In this document: positions 19,849 to 28,940 of the stretch, in pieces
Layout: the number at the start of each line of letters is the position of its first letter
Position numbering within the stretch: position 1 is the first letter of the stretch
Assembly: GCF_004339015.1 (NCBI RefSeq)
Contig: NZ_SMFQ01000002.1
Location: 621,351 to 685,350 of the forward strand
Direction of reading: 5' to 3'
Length of the DNA stretch: 64,000 nucleotides
DNA from: Cocleimonas flava
Lineage (GTDB): Bacteria > Pseudomonadota > Gammaproteobacteria > Thiotrichales > Thiotrichaceae
Position numbers and translations under genes: made by a program
Notes under the pieces: generated by a model
The model's input: only the letters and a program-made list of their open reading frames with translations
Told to the model about the DNA's origin: nothing
The model's database searches: none

Positions 19849-20196
19849 TTAGGCGTCCGCGCAATGAATACAAAGCGTTGCATACGGTATTGCTTGTAAA
19901 CGTTGCGGCGAAATTTCTTCTTCGCATTTGGCACAAATCCCATAAGTACCATTCTCGATGCGTTTTATTGCACTTTGCACTTGCACTAACTCTTCTCTGG
20001 TATCATTTTCTAACTGGTCGACGACTTCATCATTTTCTCGCTCTACCGCTTGTTCGGATGAGTCAATACTGTGACTACTTGATCTGTCAGCTGATAAATT
20101 TTCCAAGCGCTGCGTCAGCTCCTCTTGTAACTGTGTAAGGTGCTGTAGAGCTTTCTTATATTCACCGTTACTGTTGTTATTAGTTTGATTATTCAT
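19849..20196 (-). CDS. DksA/TraR-type C4 zinc-finger protein
   Basis: The 115-residue protein starts at the ATG at 20194-20196 after GGAGATAGGAAT; the frame extends further but without support. It begins MNNQTNNNSNGEYKKALQHL and has a helical region followed by a C4 zinc finger CAKCEEEISPQRLQAIPYATLCIHC at the end. DksA-family proteins bind the RNA polymerase secondary channel and modulate transcription. This short member lacks the DxxDxA coiled-coil tip of true DksA as far as I can see, so it is probably a paralogue. It is divergent from the EEP gene. Confidence 0.85.
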   Translation of the reverse strand: MNNQTNNNSNGEYKKALQHLTQLQEELTQRLENLSADRSSSHSIDSSEQAVERENDEVVDQLENDTREELVQVQSAIKRIENGTYGICAKCEEEISPQRLQAIPYATLCIHCADA

Positions 20197-20247
20197 ATTC
20201 CTATCTCCAAAATTAAAGCTATGCTCAATAAACAGGATGCTCACCCG

Positions 20248-20279
20248 AAAAAACGCCCTAAAGTAGGGGGGTGGCTTTT
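20248..20279 (+). repeat. Dispersed G-run element, copy 7
   Basis: Core AAAGTAGGGGGGTG at 20260-20273, preceded by AAAAAACGCCC and followed by GCTTTT. It lies between two divergent genes, where it cannot be a gene-end terminator for either. Confidence 0.86.
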
Positions 20280-20403
20280 CTATTTAGAATAGACCCCCTT
20301 AAGCACCAAAGACTTGATGAGTGTCATATTATTCTCAGAACTTATGCTAAATAATAGAAACTAAATGTGATTAATGATAAACAAGAATAAAAAGGATCGA
20401 TAA

Positions 20404-21159
20404 TTGAAAATTCGTGTTCTCAGTTACAATATTCACCGTGCCATAGGGTTTGACAGGCGCTTTGCCCCTGAGCGGATTGTTGAAATTTTAAGCGAACACG
20501 ATGCCGATATCGTTCTGCTCCAAGAGGTTGATGAAGGCGTACCCCGCTCTCGTGAATTAGAGCTGGCCAAGGAATTATCTGAAGCGCTGGGCTATCCCCA
20601 TTACGTTATGGGACACAACGTCAGTGTAAAAAAAGGCTGGTATGGCAATGCCACACTAAGCCGTTTTCCTATTTTACGCGAACGCAATATCGACCTAACC
20701 ATCGGTCAGCGCAAACGCAGGGGTTGCCAGCACTCCACCATTGAAGTCGAAAGCAGTAGCGGCAAAACCTATCCTTTGGAAGTATTCAATTTACACTTGG
20801 GACTGTCTGCGAAAGAACGCCAAAAGCAAGCGGGTGTTTTATGTCGATCAAAAGAATATGAGGATTTAGACAAGGATGCCGCATGCCTTATCGGCGGTGA
20901 CTTTAACGACTGGCGATCCCTGTTACGCTCATTATTTATTGAAGGTTTAGAATTCCAGTGTGCCACCGATAAAGAAAGCAAAAAGGGTTCACCCAAGGCG
21001 ATTAAAACCTACCCTTCATTCTCGCCCAAAGGTGGATTAGACCGCATCTATTATCGCGGCGGATTGCGACTACTTTCAGCGAAACGCTGTCGTTATAAGC
21101 TATCAAAAATAGCCAGCGACCATTTGCCGATTATTACCGAATTTGAGTTATTTGACTGA
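20404..21159 (+). CDS. Endonuclease/exonuclease/phosphatase (EEP) family hydrolase
   Basis: The 251-residue protein starts at a TTG at 20404 preceded by AAGGA. Family motifs: SYNIHRAIG (Asn), LLQEVDEG (catalytic Glu), FNLHLGLS, GGDFNDWR (Asp/Asn pair) and a final SDHLPIITEF (catalytic Asp-His). It resembles E. coli YbhP, which is encoded beside ClsB; here the cls gene is 12 kb away. The substrate is unknown (nucleic acid or phospholipid headgroup are family options). Confidence 0.86.
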   Translation: MKIRVLSYNIHRAIGFDRRFAPERIVEILSEHDADIVLLQEVDEGVPRSRELELAKELSEALGYPHYVMGHNVSVKKGWYGNATLSRFPILRERNIDLTIGQRKRRGCQHSTIEVESSSGKTYPLEVFNLHLGLSAKERQKQAGVLCRSKEYEDLDKDAACLIGGDFNDWRSLLRSLFIEGLEFQCATDKESKKGSPKAIKTYPSFSPKGGLDRIYYRGGLRLLSAKRCRYKLSKIASDHLPIITEFELFD

Positions 21160-21255
21160 TCGTTACCGATATTTATTAATCATTTTCAACAGCGCATTGC
21201 TCACTTATTTCACTGAAAATGCTTCACTGTTGTTACAGCTTTAAAGTAGAAAATT

Positions 21256-22221
21256 ATGGAATATAAAGACTATTACGAAATTCTCGGGCTGAAAAAAGAT
21301 GCCCCTCAAGATGAAATCAAGCGTGCTTACCGCAAACTTGCGCGCAAATATCATCCGGATGTCAGCAAAGAATCAGATGCCGAAAAGAAGTTCAAAGAAG
21401 TCGGCGAGGCCTATGAAGTCCTTAAAGACCCGGAAAAGCGCGAAGCTTACGACCAATTAGGTGCGAACTGGAAAGCAGGTCAGGACGGATTTCAACCGCC
21501 ACCCGATTGGGAACAGAATTTTGATTTTGGCGGCGGTGGCTATACACAAGGTAACGCTGAAGATTACAGTAGTTTCTTTGAAGACTTATTTGGTGGCGAT
21601 CGTGCCAGCAGTGGTCGTTACTATCGTTCGGGCGGCGCAACAGGTGGTTTTCAGGCTAAAGGTGAAAACGTACGCGCCAAGATCATGGTCGATTTAGAAG
21701 ACTCATTAAATGGCACCAAACAATCCGTAAAAATGGCGATTCCCGAAGTCAATGAACAAGGGCAAGTCGTCAGCAAACATAGAACCTTGAGCATAAAAAT
21801 CCCCAAGGGAATCAAAGAAGGTCAAACCATTCGCCTTAGCAAACAAGGTAACCCCGGACATGGCGGCGGTGAGCCAGGAGATTTGCTGATTGAAGTCGCC
21901 TTCAACCCGCATAAACTCTATAACATCAACGAAAAAGATATTTCCTTGAATGTACCCGTCGCCCCGTGGGAAGCCACTCTAGGCGCAAAGATAAAAGTAC
22001 CTACGCCGGACGGCAAAAAAGTGGATATGAAAATTCCACCAGATTCTCAACAGGGGCGTAAGCTCAGATTGAAAGGCAAAGGTCTCCCGGGTAAAAATGC
22101 TGGTGATTTTTATGTAGTACTACAAATTACACTACCACCTTCTTCAAACCCTAAAGTGAAGGAATTCAATGAAAAAATGCGCGACGAGATCGACTTTAAT
22201 CCGCGCAGTTATTTATTCTAA
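21256..22221 (+). CDS. cbpA: Curved DNA-binding protein / DnaJ-class co-chaperone CbpA
   Basis: The 321-residue protein has an N-terminal J domain (YKDYYEILGLKKDAPQDEIKRAY with HPD at YHPDVS), a Gly/Phe-rich linker (about 75-130) and two DnaJ C-terminal substrate-binding domains, without a zinc finger. It is a DnaK co-chaperone and binds curved DNA in E. coli. The next gene is cbpM, its specific modulator, which fixes the identity. Confidence 0.94.
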   Translation: MEYKDYYEILGLKKDAPQDEIKRAYRKLARKYHPDVSKESDAEKKFKEVGEAYEVLKDPEKREAYDQLGANWKAGQDGFQPPPDWEQNFDFGGGGYTQGNAEDYSSFFEDLFGGDRASSGRYYRSGGATGGFQAKGENVRAKIMVDLEDSLNGTKQSVKMAIPEVNEQGQVVSKHRTLSIKIPKGIKEGQTIRLSKQGNPGHGGGEPGDLLIEVAFNPHKLYNINEKDISLNVPVAPWEATLGAKIKVPTPDGKKVDMKIPPDSQQGRKLRLKGKGLPGKNAGDFYVVLQITLPPSSNPKVKEFNEKMRDEIDFNPRSYLF

Positions 22222-22308
22222 AATCGGTAAAAGCCAATTATTGAAAACCTTATTTATTACTTAAAAATCTAATAAATAAGCGACAAACAAGAACATAGAG
22301 AAAATACG

Positions 22309-22653
22309 ATGAGTACAAATGTGATGAATATTATATCTGGAAGCATACTCGAAGAAGAACCAACCTTAAATCTTGCAGAGCTATGCCAGTGCTGTCAAAC
22401 CCCTGCCGAATTTATCATTCGGCTGGTTGATCAAGGTGTTATTGCACCGCTTGAAGGCGAATCCACCCGTCAATGGCGCTTCCATCAAAGCGCGCAAATA
22501 CGCACGCATAAAGCACTACGCTTAAGACAAGATTTAGGTATTAACCTATCCGGAGTGGCATTATCTTTGGAGCTAATGGATGAAATTGATAAGCTGAAAA
22601 GAGAACTAAATCATCTCAAACACATTGCAGAACACGAATTATTTGACGCTTGA
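22309..22653 (+). CDS. cbpM: Chaperone modulator CbpM
   Basis: The 114-residue protein has a MerR-like helix-turn-helix N-terminus (LNLAELCQCCQTPAEFIIRLVDQGV) and a C-terminal helix (LELMDEIDKLKRELNHLKHI) that serves as the CbpA-binding region in the family. CbpM inhibits CbpA co-chaperone and DNA-binding activity by contacting its J domain. It lies 87 bp downstream of cbpA on the same strand. Confidence 0.9.
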   Translation: MSTNVMNIISGSILEEEPTLNLAELCQCCQTPAEFIIRLVDQGVIAPLEGESTRQWRFHQSAQIRTHKALRLRQDLGINLSGVALSLELMDEIDKLKRELNHLKHIAEHELFDA

Positions 22654-22979
22654 AATTGAAGTTATACTTACCCCTCTGCTTTGTTGATTTACAGAAAAAA
22701 TGCCTATAAGTAGGGGGGTGTCAAAATCATGCACGAAGGACAGGTAACAATCACTTCCCGTTCATGGAAAGAAATCCTTTCAGATAGAGCCTAAAGTTAT
22801 ACCCTTTGGAAGTATTTAAAGACGTACCTGATCATTCTTGTTGCTGCAGCTTCTGGGATGATATCAGTGTACATTTTGAATAAAGGTAAAACGCTACTTG
22901 AGCTTATCTATGACTGTATCGGGGTTTGGTTTCCTTAATGGCTACTTATATGATTAGTTCAAGCTAGGCGTTTTCTCAA
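22654..22979. other. Intergenic region with possible gene remnant
   Basis: This 326-bp region between convergent genes holds dispersed element copy 8 and two short open stretches in the same frame. The first is an ATG ORF at 22729-22794 (MHEGQVTITSRSWKEILSDRA). The second runs 22795-22938 without a start, giving a membrane-like LIILVAAASGMISVYIL segment. They may be a decayed membrane-protein gene or chance. Low confidence. Confidence 0.3.
22695..22720 (+). repeat. Dispersed G-run element, copy 8
   Basis: Exact core TAAGTAGGGGGGTG at 22707-22720, preceded by AAAAAATGCCTA. The right-hand CTTTT arm is lost. It lies downstream of cbpM. Confidence 0.88.
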
Positions 22980-23546
22980 TCAAGGCCGATAAACCTCATT
23001 TGCTACCCGCGTTAATAAAGTCAAAAAAAACGCAACATCATCTGATTTCAAATCTTGATGGGATTGAAGAAAGTCTCCCGTTTTCGAATCATCTTTGTTG
23101 CTATGAAGCTCGCCATCTTTTAACACCAGAGATGTGCGAACAAATTCCGCTGCTCTGTTATGGCAGGAGCTACATTCATCTTTAAAACGAGGCGGGGTTT
23201 CTGTTTCTGCGAGTAGCATGTCGTATATGGCACTTTCCTGATTTTTTACCAGATAATGGTTATGCAGAAATAGCTGAAAGCTTTCTTTATGCAGCGGTCC
23301 TTGTAACTTGCCATCAACCACTTTTAGAAAGGTTCGTGCGAAATCACCTGAGTGACTGTGACATTCTGAGCAATTTCTATCCCAGAATTTATGCAGATCA
23401 GGGCCTGTTGGTTTCTTTTCTGTCGCAGCAAGCATTTGCGGCAACAGCAACGAGAATACAAACAGCAGAAGCAATAAACGTGCAATATTAAAGCTCACAA
23501 GCACGTCGAAAAAGGAACGGAAATTCTGATTCATTGTGTTTTTCAT
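22980..23546 (-). CDS. Secreted diheme c-type cytochrome
   Basis: The 188-residue protein has an N-terminal membrane/signal segment (LLLLLFVFSLLLPQMLAAT) and two CxxCH haem motifs, NCSECH and ECSSCH, about 65 residues apart. The two halves look like an internal duplication (FARTFLKVVDGKL / FVRTSLVLKDGEL). It should act in periplasmic electron transfer. It follows the TtrR-like regulator (75 bp, same strand) across from soxB, so a link to sulfur oxidation is plausible but not shown. Exact family not recognised. Confidence 0.75.
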   Translation of the reverse strand: MKNTMNQNFRSFFDVLVSFNIARLLLLLFVFSLLLPQMLAATEKKPTGPDLHKFWDRNCSECHSHSGDFARTFLKVVDGKLQGPLHKESFQLFLHNHYLVKNQESAIYDMLLAETETPPRFKDECSSCHNRAAEFVRTSLVLKDGELHSNKDDSKTGDFLQSHQDLKSDDVAFFLTLLTRVANEVYRP

Positions 23547-23588
23547 ATTTATACCTGTTTAAAGTCTGATTAATGCAACTTTGTTTAC

Positions 23589-23615
23589 ACCCCCCCACTT
23601 ATAAACACTTTTTTG
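23589..23615 (-). repeat. Dispersed G-run element, copy 9
   Basis: Read on the minus strand the core is TAAGTGGGGGGGTG, preceded by AAAAAAGTGTTTA. It lies between the regulator gene and the diheme cytochrome gene, both minus strand, and may terminate the regulator transcript. Confidence 0.85.
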
Positions 23616-23620
23616 CCATA

Positions 23621-24232
23621 TCACATTGGCCGTAATGAAATTATCATTCGCATCAAGTCAGATAGTGTTCGTGCCTGCATTTTGTCCATGACTTTGGAAC
23701 GATGTGCTTCTACTGTCGATTGGCTAATATGCAGTTCACTAGCGATATTTTTATTCTGCATGCCGGTGACTATCAGCTCCATGACTTCCTTTTCGCGATC
23801 GGTGAGGTTATCTACTTTGGCTTGAATTTCGGCAAGTCGTGAGGCTCTGCCTCGCTGCTCAGCATCTTTTTCGATGGCTACATGAATACTGTCCAATAGC
23901 TCTTGTTCGTTAAATGGCTTTTCAAGAAACTCAGAAGCGCCGGCTTTTACTGCCCTGACCGCCATTTGTACATCACCATGACCAGTGATTATGATGATCG
24001 GTGGGCAGATAGGTTCTTTGCTCAGCTGCTCTTGCAAGGTGAGGCCACTCATTCCTTTCATGCGAACATCAAGGATCAGACAACCAGCTCTTGATCGATC
24101 AAAACTATCCAGGTAGCTTTGCGCAGAATCAAAGGTTTCTGTTTCCAAGCCAACGGATTCTATTAATAGTTTTAAAGAATCACGAACTTCTTCATCATCA
24201 TCTACAATAAAAACAGTTATTTGCTCACTCAT
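23621..24232 (-). CDS. FixJ/TtrR-type response regulator
   Basis: The 203-residue protein has a receiver domain with FIVDDDEEVRDSL (acidic pair), phospho-Asp in LILDVRMKGM (about residue 55), and Lys in EFLEKPF, followed by a LuxR-type helix-turn-helix (LTDREKEVMELIVTGMQNKNIASELHISQSTVEAHRSKVM). Length and layout match FixJ and TtrR. Its ATG overlaps the TGA of the sensor kinase gene, so it is the cognate regulator. Likely targets, by position, are soxB and the diheme cytochrome (inference). Confidence 0.9.
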   Translation of the reverse strand: MSEQITVFIVDDDEEVRDSLKLLIESVGLETETFDSAQSYLDSFDRSRAGCLILDVRMKGMSGLTLQEQLSKEPICPPIIIITGHGDVQMAVRAVKAGASEFLEKPFNEQELLDSIHVAIEKDAEQRGRASRLAEIQAKVDNLTDREKEVMELIVTGMQNKNIASELHISQSTVEAHRSKVMDKMQARTLSDLMRMIISLRPM

Positions 24233-26439
24233 GCGACTTCCTTGTTTTTGGTTTTTCTTATGTTGTTTTCTTTCTCTATTTTAGGGCTTTTGACAATAGG
24301 TAGTTTAAAACTAAAGCAAACGCCACCCTCGACGTTATCTTCAATAATTATCTTGTCATCGTGTGTTTCGATAATACCCTGACTGATCGATAAACCTAAA
24401 CCCATACCCTGCTCTTTGGTAGTAATAAATGGGTCGAAAAGCTGCTCTACTACCTCCTTATCAATCCCTGAGCCGGAGTCTGAAATGCTGATTTTTAACT
24501 TACCGTCTTGCTGGTTTTCGGTTTTGATAATGAGGTTTCTTTGGCCTTCTGGTGTATCTTCCATCGCCTCGACAGCATTTCTAACCAGATTAATAATAAC
24601 CTGTTCTATTTGAGTATCTTGCGCTAAAACCCATTCTACTGAATCATCAATATCCAGCTGAAGCGTGACCATCTTGCGCTCGATTTCCATGTGCGTTAGC
24701 TCTAACACCACATCTAACATTTCAGACACTTTAACGGGCTTTTTATCTGGCAGGTCTTTATTCACGAAGTGCCTGATTTGCTTGATTACAGCACCTGCTC
24801 TTTCTGCCTGTTTAGATATTTTTTCCATGACTTCAGAACATTGATCTTGCATCGATTCATCTGTTGAATCTTTAGAGCCCAACATGCGGATACAAGCACG
24901 AGAATAGTTATTTATCACGGTTAATGGCTGGTTTAACTCATGCGCAATTCCCGATGCCATTTCACCCAAGGTACTCAAGCGCGCAACATGGAACAGCTGC
25001 AATTGATGTTCGATGGTTTTCTTTTTTACCAGCTCGCGTTGTGTGATATCGCGAAACACAACCGCGCTGCCGATAGTTGTATTTCTAGGACCTTTTATGG
25101 GTGTACAGCTGTATTCCACTGAAATCGTTGAGCCATCAGCCTTCCAAAATATATCGTCATCTATAAAACGCGGCAAACTATCATTGGTTGTTTTATAAAC
25201 GGGACATTCTTCCACTGGATAATGCGTACCATCGGCATGCGAATGATGCAAAATAGTGTGCTGATTATTACCGACCAATTGAGCGGTTTTCCAGCCTGTT
25301 ATATTTTCTGTCGCTTTGTTTGCGAAGGTGCAATTGCCGTTAAGGTCGACGCCATAAATTCCATCGCCGACCGAATCAAGCAATCTTTCATAGTGCCGCT
25401 CCATACGCAGTTGAATGCGTTTTAAACGCTTATTTCTACGAACCACCGCTGACGTTATAACGCCCATTCCTAGCAAAACGATTGCAGCGGCGACTCCCCA
25501 ATACCAGTATTTTTTAACGACATCTTTGACCGTGAACTTACCAATCTGGTCGTAAGGCGGCAGCCTCAACTCCTGAAATAACTCGTGTACTTGCTGATAA
25601 TCTAAAGGTAAATCCCAAACTGCATATTTGCCTGCTAATGCAGCAGGGTGTTCTTTCGGCATGGCAAATAAAGCCAAGGCTACTTTTTTCGCTAACTCGT
25701 CAGAGGTTTTTTGCAATTTGCTAAATGGCCACTCGGGATATAAGCGGGTACTTAATCTAAAAGGAAAGTTGCTGTCAGTTTGTGGATTGATTATTCGGAC
25801 CTGAGTTAAATCTAAGCCAGCGGTATTCGACATACGTTCTAAAATATCAGTACGTACCGTTCCAGCATCTATTTCACCATTGATGACAGAGCGCACCACA
25901 TGATCGTGAATGCCACCAAATTCTAGCTTCGAGAAATCTTCATAAGGATTGATACCTTTCGCTTGCAGCTCTCTCCATGCCATTTGAAAACCACCTAAAG
26001 AGGTCGCATCAACCGCCATAAACGATTTACCATGGAGGTCTTCCAACGTTTGAATATCTTCGCGATCTTTTCGGGTAAAAATTACCCCGCCAAAAACTTT
26101 ATACGCATCGTCACCACGCAGGTTGTACATAGTCCCCAGTCGGGAGACACGATATTTGTATTCCAGATTTACATAGATACCCGGATTAACCAGAATGAAA
26201 TCAACTTCGTCATTTTTAACCGCGCTATCGACTTCATCAAAATCCAGAGGAATAATTTCAAAATCATAATCAGGAAGTTTGTTTGTTAAATAACGAGCAG
26301 TGGGTCCCCATGAATTCAGCGTGAAGGTATCACCACGATGACTCAACACCCCAATTTTTATAAATGGGTCTTCAGCATAGGCCAAACTATTTGTCATCGA
26401 CAAAAGCAGTAACCACAGTAAAGAAACAATTCGAATCAT
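24229..26439 (-). CDS. TtrS-like hybrid-input sensor histidine kinase
   Basis: The 736-residue protein has a signal peptide, a periplasmic PhnD/TtrS-type binding domain (about 25-310: IGVLSHRGDTFTLNSWGPTARYL, DFILVNPGIYVNLE, SFMAVDATSLGGFQMAW), one transmembrane segment (about 318-340), a PAS domain with PAC, a His kinase domain with H-box ASGIAHELNQPLTVINNY, and an ATPase with NLVRNAVEAM, GSGID and GMGLGLSIS. The order matches TtrS, the tetrathionate sensor. The ligand is inferred to be tetrathionate or a related sulfur anion because soxB is divergent, 467 bp away. Confidence 0.88.
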   Translation of the reverse strand: MIRIVSLLWLLLLSMTNSLAYAEDPFIKIGVLSHRGDTFTLNSWGPTARYLTNKLPDYDFEIIPLDFDEVDSAVKNDEVDFILVNPGIYVNLEYKYRVSRLGTMYNLRGDDAYKVFGGVIFTRKDREDIQTLEDLHGKSFMAVDATSLGGFQMAWRELQAKGINPYEDFSKLEFGGIHDHVVRSVINGEIDAGTVRTDILERMSNTAGLDLTQVRIINPQTDSNFPFRLSTRLYPEWPFSKLQKTSDELAKKVALALFAMPKEHPAALAGKYAVWDLPLDYQQVHELFQELRLPPYDQIGKFTVKDVVKKYWYWGVAAAIVLLGMGVITSAVVRRNKRLKRIQLRMERHYERLLDSVGDGIYGVDLNGNCTFANKATENITGWKTAQLVGNNQHTILHHSHADGTHYPVEECPVYKTTNDSLPRFIDDDIFWKADGSTISVEYSCTPIKGPRNTTIGSAVVFRDITQRELVKKKTIEHQLQLFHVARLSTLGEMASGIAHELNQPLTVINNYSRACIRMLGSKDSTDESMQDQCSEVMEKISKQAERAGAVIKQIRHFVNKDLPDKKPVKVSEMLDVVLELTHMEIERKMVTLQLDIDDSVEWVLAQDTQIEQVIINLVRNAVEAMEDTPEGQRNLIIKTENQQDGKLKISISDSGSGIDKEVVEQLFDPFITTKEQGMGLGLSISQGIIETHDDKIIIEDNVEGGVCFSFKLPIVKSPKIEKENNIRKTKNKEVA

Positions 26440-26906
26440 AAGTAAAAATTAGCGGGGTCAGTAGACACAGTCTATCCTATTTCTGACATTTGAGGGACTG
26501 TACAATCGTTTTAGCTGTCTTTCAAACCGCTCTTTTTCAAAGTTTTTTTCAATACATCAATGAAATATTCTGGTATTCCACAATAACGATCAAGGTAAAC
26601 ACTAGTCCACTGCATACAAACTCGCCTAGTGAGTGTGGAACTGCGGTATTGCCCATAATACAGTTTATTAGATTTAATAATGAGCTAGACTTTCTTTACC
26701 CATTTCAGTAAATTCCAAGGAAGACTATTCAAGTCAATAACAATGAAAAGGCACGTAGAAGTGCCAGAAAAGTTCAAGAGGAGAGCTTTTAAGCCACATC
26801 CAATCGTGGTGGTTTTAGTGCATTCCCCAATTTTTTTTGAGCTTAAGTTTATAGCACTTGAACAGGCTTCCTTTACGTATCCTCATACTAAAAACAGGAG
26901 TCCTCC
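26440..26906. promoter_or_regulatory. Divergent regulatory region of the sensor kinase and soxB
   Basis: No gene is convincing in these 467 bp; open frames here overlap soxB in the wrong frame. I see a short palindrome TAGAC-ACA-GTCTA (26462-26474) next to the kinase start and a GGCAC/GTGCC hairpin (26750-26765) towards soxB. They are candidates for regulator or RNA structure and are unproven. Confidence 0.4.
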
Positions 26907-28826
26907 ATGCCTACTATGGATAAACGAACCTTTCTTAAAATACTTGCTGCAGGCACCGCTAGTGCCGGATCTTTACCGTGGATTATGCATCAGGCACAGG
27001 CTGAAAATATCAAACAGGCGTCGATGCCAGAAGGTTATTATTCGATACCCAAGAAAGGTCAGGCACGCATCCTACATACGACTGATGTGCATGGTCAGTT
27101 ACTCCCCGTTTATTTTCGTGAGCCCAATGTCAATTTAGGTGTTGGACCTGCATTAGGTAGACCGCCACATATTGTCGGCAAAAAGCTCCTGGAAAAAATG
27201 GAGCTCCCTTTAGATGGTCCAGAGGCTTACGCCTACACCTACCTCGACTTTTATAATGCGGCAAAAAAATACGGTAAAACCGGGGGCTATTCACACCTTA
27301 AAACGCTGCTCGATTCCTTACGCAAAGATGCCGGCGGCAAAGATAACACCATCACACTGGATGGCGGCGACTTATGGCAAGGCTCTGGTACATCCTTATG
27401 GACTCGCGGCGTTGACATGGTTGAAGCGTCTAACATCCTGGGTGTAGATGTGATGATCGGCCATTGGGAGTTCACTTATAACGAAGCCGAAGTACTCAGC
27501 AATGTGGCTTTATTCAAGGGTGATTTCATCGGGCAGAATGTTCGCGTTAAAGAAGACTCTTTGATGGATGATGCCTATGCAGAACTCGTAGAAGAAAATG
27601 ATGGTCGCGGACTGTATGACGAAGATGAAGGCTATGCTTTCCAGCCTTACGTTATGAAAGAAGTTGGCGGCAAACGCATTGCGGTAGTCGGACAAGCATT
27701 TCCGAGAACAGCGAATGCTAATCCTCCAGAGTTTTTCCCTGACTGGTCATTTGGTCTGCGTGAAGAAGACATGGCAAATCTGGTCAAGAAAATTCGTAGC
27801 GAAGAAAAACCTGATGCCGTCGTAATGCTATCTCACAACGGCATGGATGTAGATATCAAGATGGCTGAAAACGTCGGTGGCATTGATGCGATCTTCGGTG
27901 GTCATACGCATGACGGCATGCCAAAACCAATCGAAGTAACGAGCAAAGGGGGTAACAAGACCTTAGTCACCAATGCCGGTTCTAATGGCAAATTCGTTGG
28001 CGTGATGGATTTTGACATATCCGATGGCAAGACCAATATGCATTATCACATGAAGCCTGTAATCACGAACTGGTTGCCTGCCGACAAAGAAATGGAAGCC
28101 TATCTGTCACAAATGCGTAACACCAAATATGATGAAAATATTGTTGAAGCGCGTAATGAAAATTTCAAAGTAAACAAAGACCGCCTGGGTAAAACCTACG
28201 ATGAGATTCTCACTGAAAAATTAGCCATTGCCGATCGCACGTTGTACCGACGTGGTAACTTTATGGGTACCTGGGATCAGGTGTTGTGTAACGCGCTTCG
28301 TCACGAATACAAAGCAGACATTTCATTCTCTGCTGGCGTTCGCTGGGGAACATCTACTCTAAAAGGCGATTGGATCACCATGGAAGATGTCATGACGCAA
28401 TGCTCCATGACCTACGCAGAAACCTACAGTAATGAAATCACAGGCAAAGCGTTACTAGAAACGCTTGAGCAAATTGCGGACAACCTATTCGACCCCGACC
28501 CTTACCTTCAATCTGGTGGCGATATGGTGCGCGTTGGTGGATTGGATTACACCATCGACCCAAGCAAAAAGCTTTACGAGCGCATTACTGATGCGCGTCT
28601 GGATAACGGTGAAAAAATCGAACCGGACAAAAGCTACAAACTCGCCGGCTGGGCAACGGTTAATCGCACGCCAGAAGGGCGTTTAATGTGGGATGTTGTG
28701 CGCGATTATATTCTGGCTGCAAAAGGTAAAGACGATAGGCTCAACTTGCCTAAAATGAATCGCCCGAAGATCGTTGGGATGAACGACAATCCTGGTTTAG
28801 CTGACTATGCAGGCGAAACAGGTTAA
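26907..28826 (+). CDS. soxB: Thiosulfohydrolase SoxB
   Basis: The 639-residue protein is a full-length SoxB, the dimanganese hydrolase that releases sulfate from the SoxYZ-bound cysteine S-thiosulfonate in the periplasm. It has a Tat-like leader (KRTFLKILAAG), the metallophosphatase motifs HTTDVHGQLLP, GGDLWQGSGT, GHWEFTY (GNHE position), LSHNGMDVD and FGGHTHDGMP, and the 5'-nucleotidase C-terminal domain. GGAG precedes the ATG at 26907; a second in-frame ATG follows 9 bp on. No soxXYZA is in the window, and soxB is often unlinked in gammaproteobacteria. It is divergent from the TtrS-like kinase. Confidence 0.95.
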   Translation: MPTMDKRTFLKILAAGTASAGSLPWIMHQAQAENIKQASMPEGYYSIPKKGQARILHTTDVHGQLLPVYFREPNVNLGVGPALGRPPHIVGKKLLEKMELPLDGPEAYAYTYLDFYNAAKKYGKTGGYSHLKTLLDSLRKDAGGKDNTITLDGGDLWQGSGTSLWTRGVDMVEASNILGVDVMIGHWEFTYNEAEVLSNVALFKGDFIGQNVRVKEDSLMDDAYAELVEENDGRGLYDEDEGYAFQPYVMKEVGGKRIAVVGQAFPRTANANPPEFFPDWSFGLREEDMANLVKKIRSEEKPDAVVMLSHNGMDVDIKMAENVGGIDAIFGGHTHDGMPKPIEVTSKGGNKTLVTNAGSNGKFVGVMDFDISDGKTNMHYHMKPVITNWLPADKEMEAYLSQMRNTKYDENIVEARNENFKVNKDRLGKTYDEILTEKLAIADRTLYRRGNFMGTWDQVLCNALRHEYKADISFSAGVRWGTSTLKGDWITMEDVMTQCSMTYAETYSNEITGKALLETLEQIADNLFDPDPYLQSGGDMVRVGGLDYTIDPSKKLYERITDARLDNGEKIEPDKSYKLAGWATVNRTPEGRLMWDVVRDYILAAKGKDDRLNLPKMNRPKIVGMNDNPGLADYAGETG

Positions 28827-28940
28827 TGGCGAAAGCGTCAATACAGTGACCGCTGTAACCACAACATCCGTTAAGTAGAAACAATCTGAACTTTTAAATT
28901 CTGTGCTAGTCTTTATAGTAATCCCTTTTGAGTTTACATA

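Noticed and set aside
26743-27138. Frame overlapping the soxB start
   Set aside because: It runs into soxB in another frame and has no recognisable domain; soxB has the supported start.
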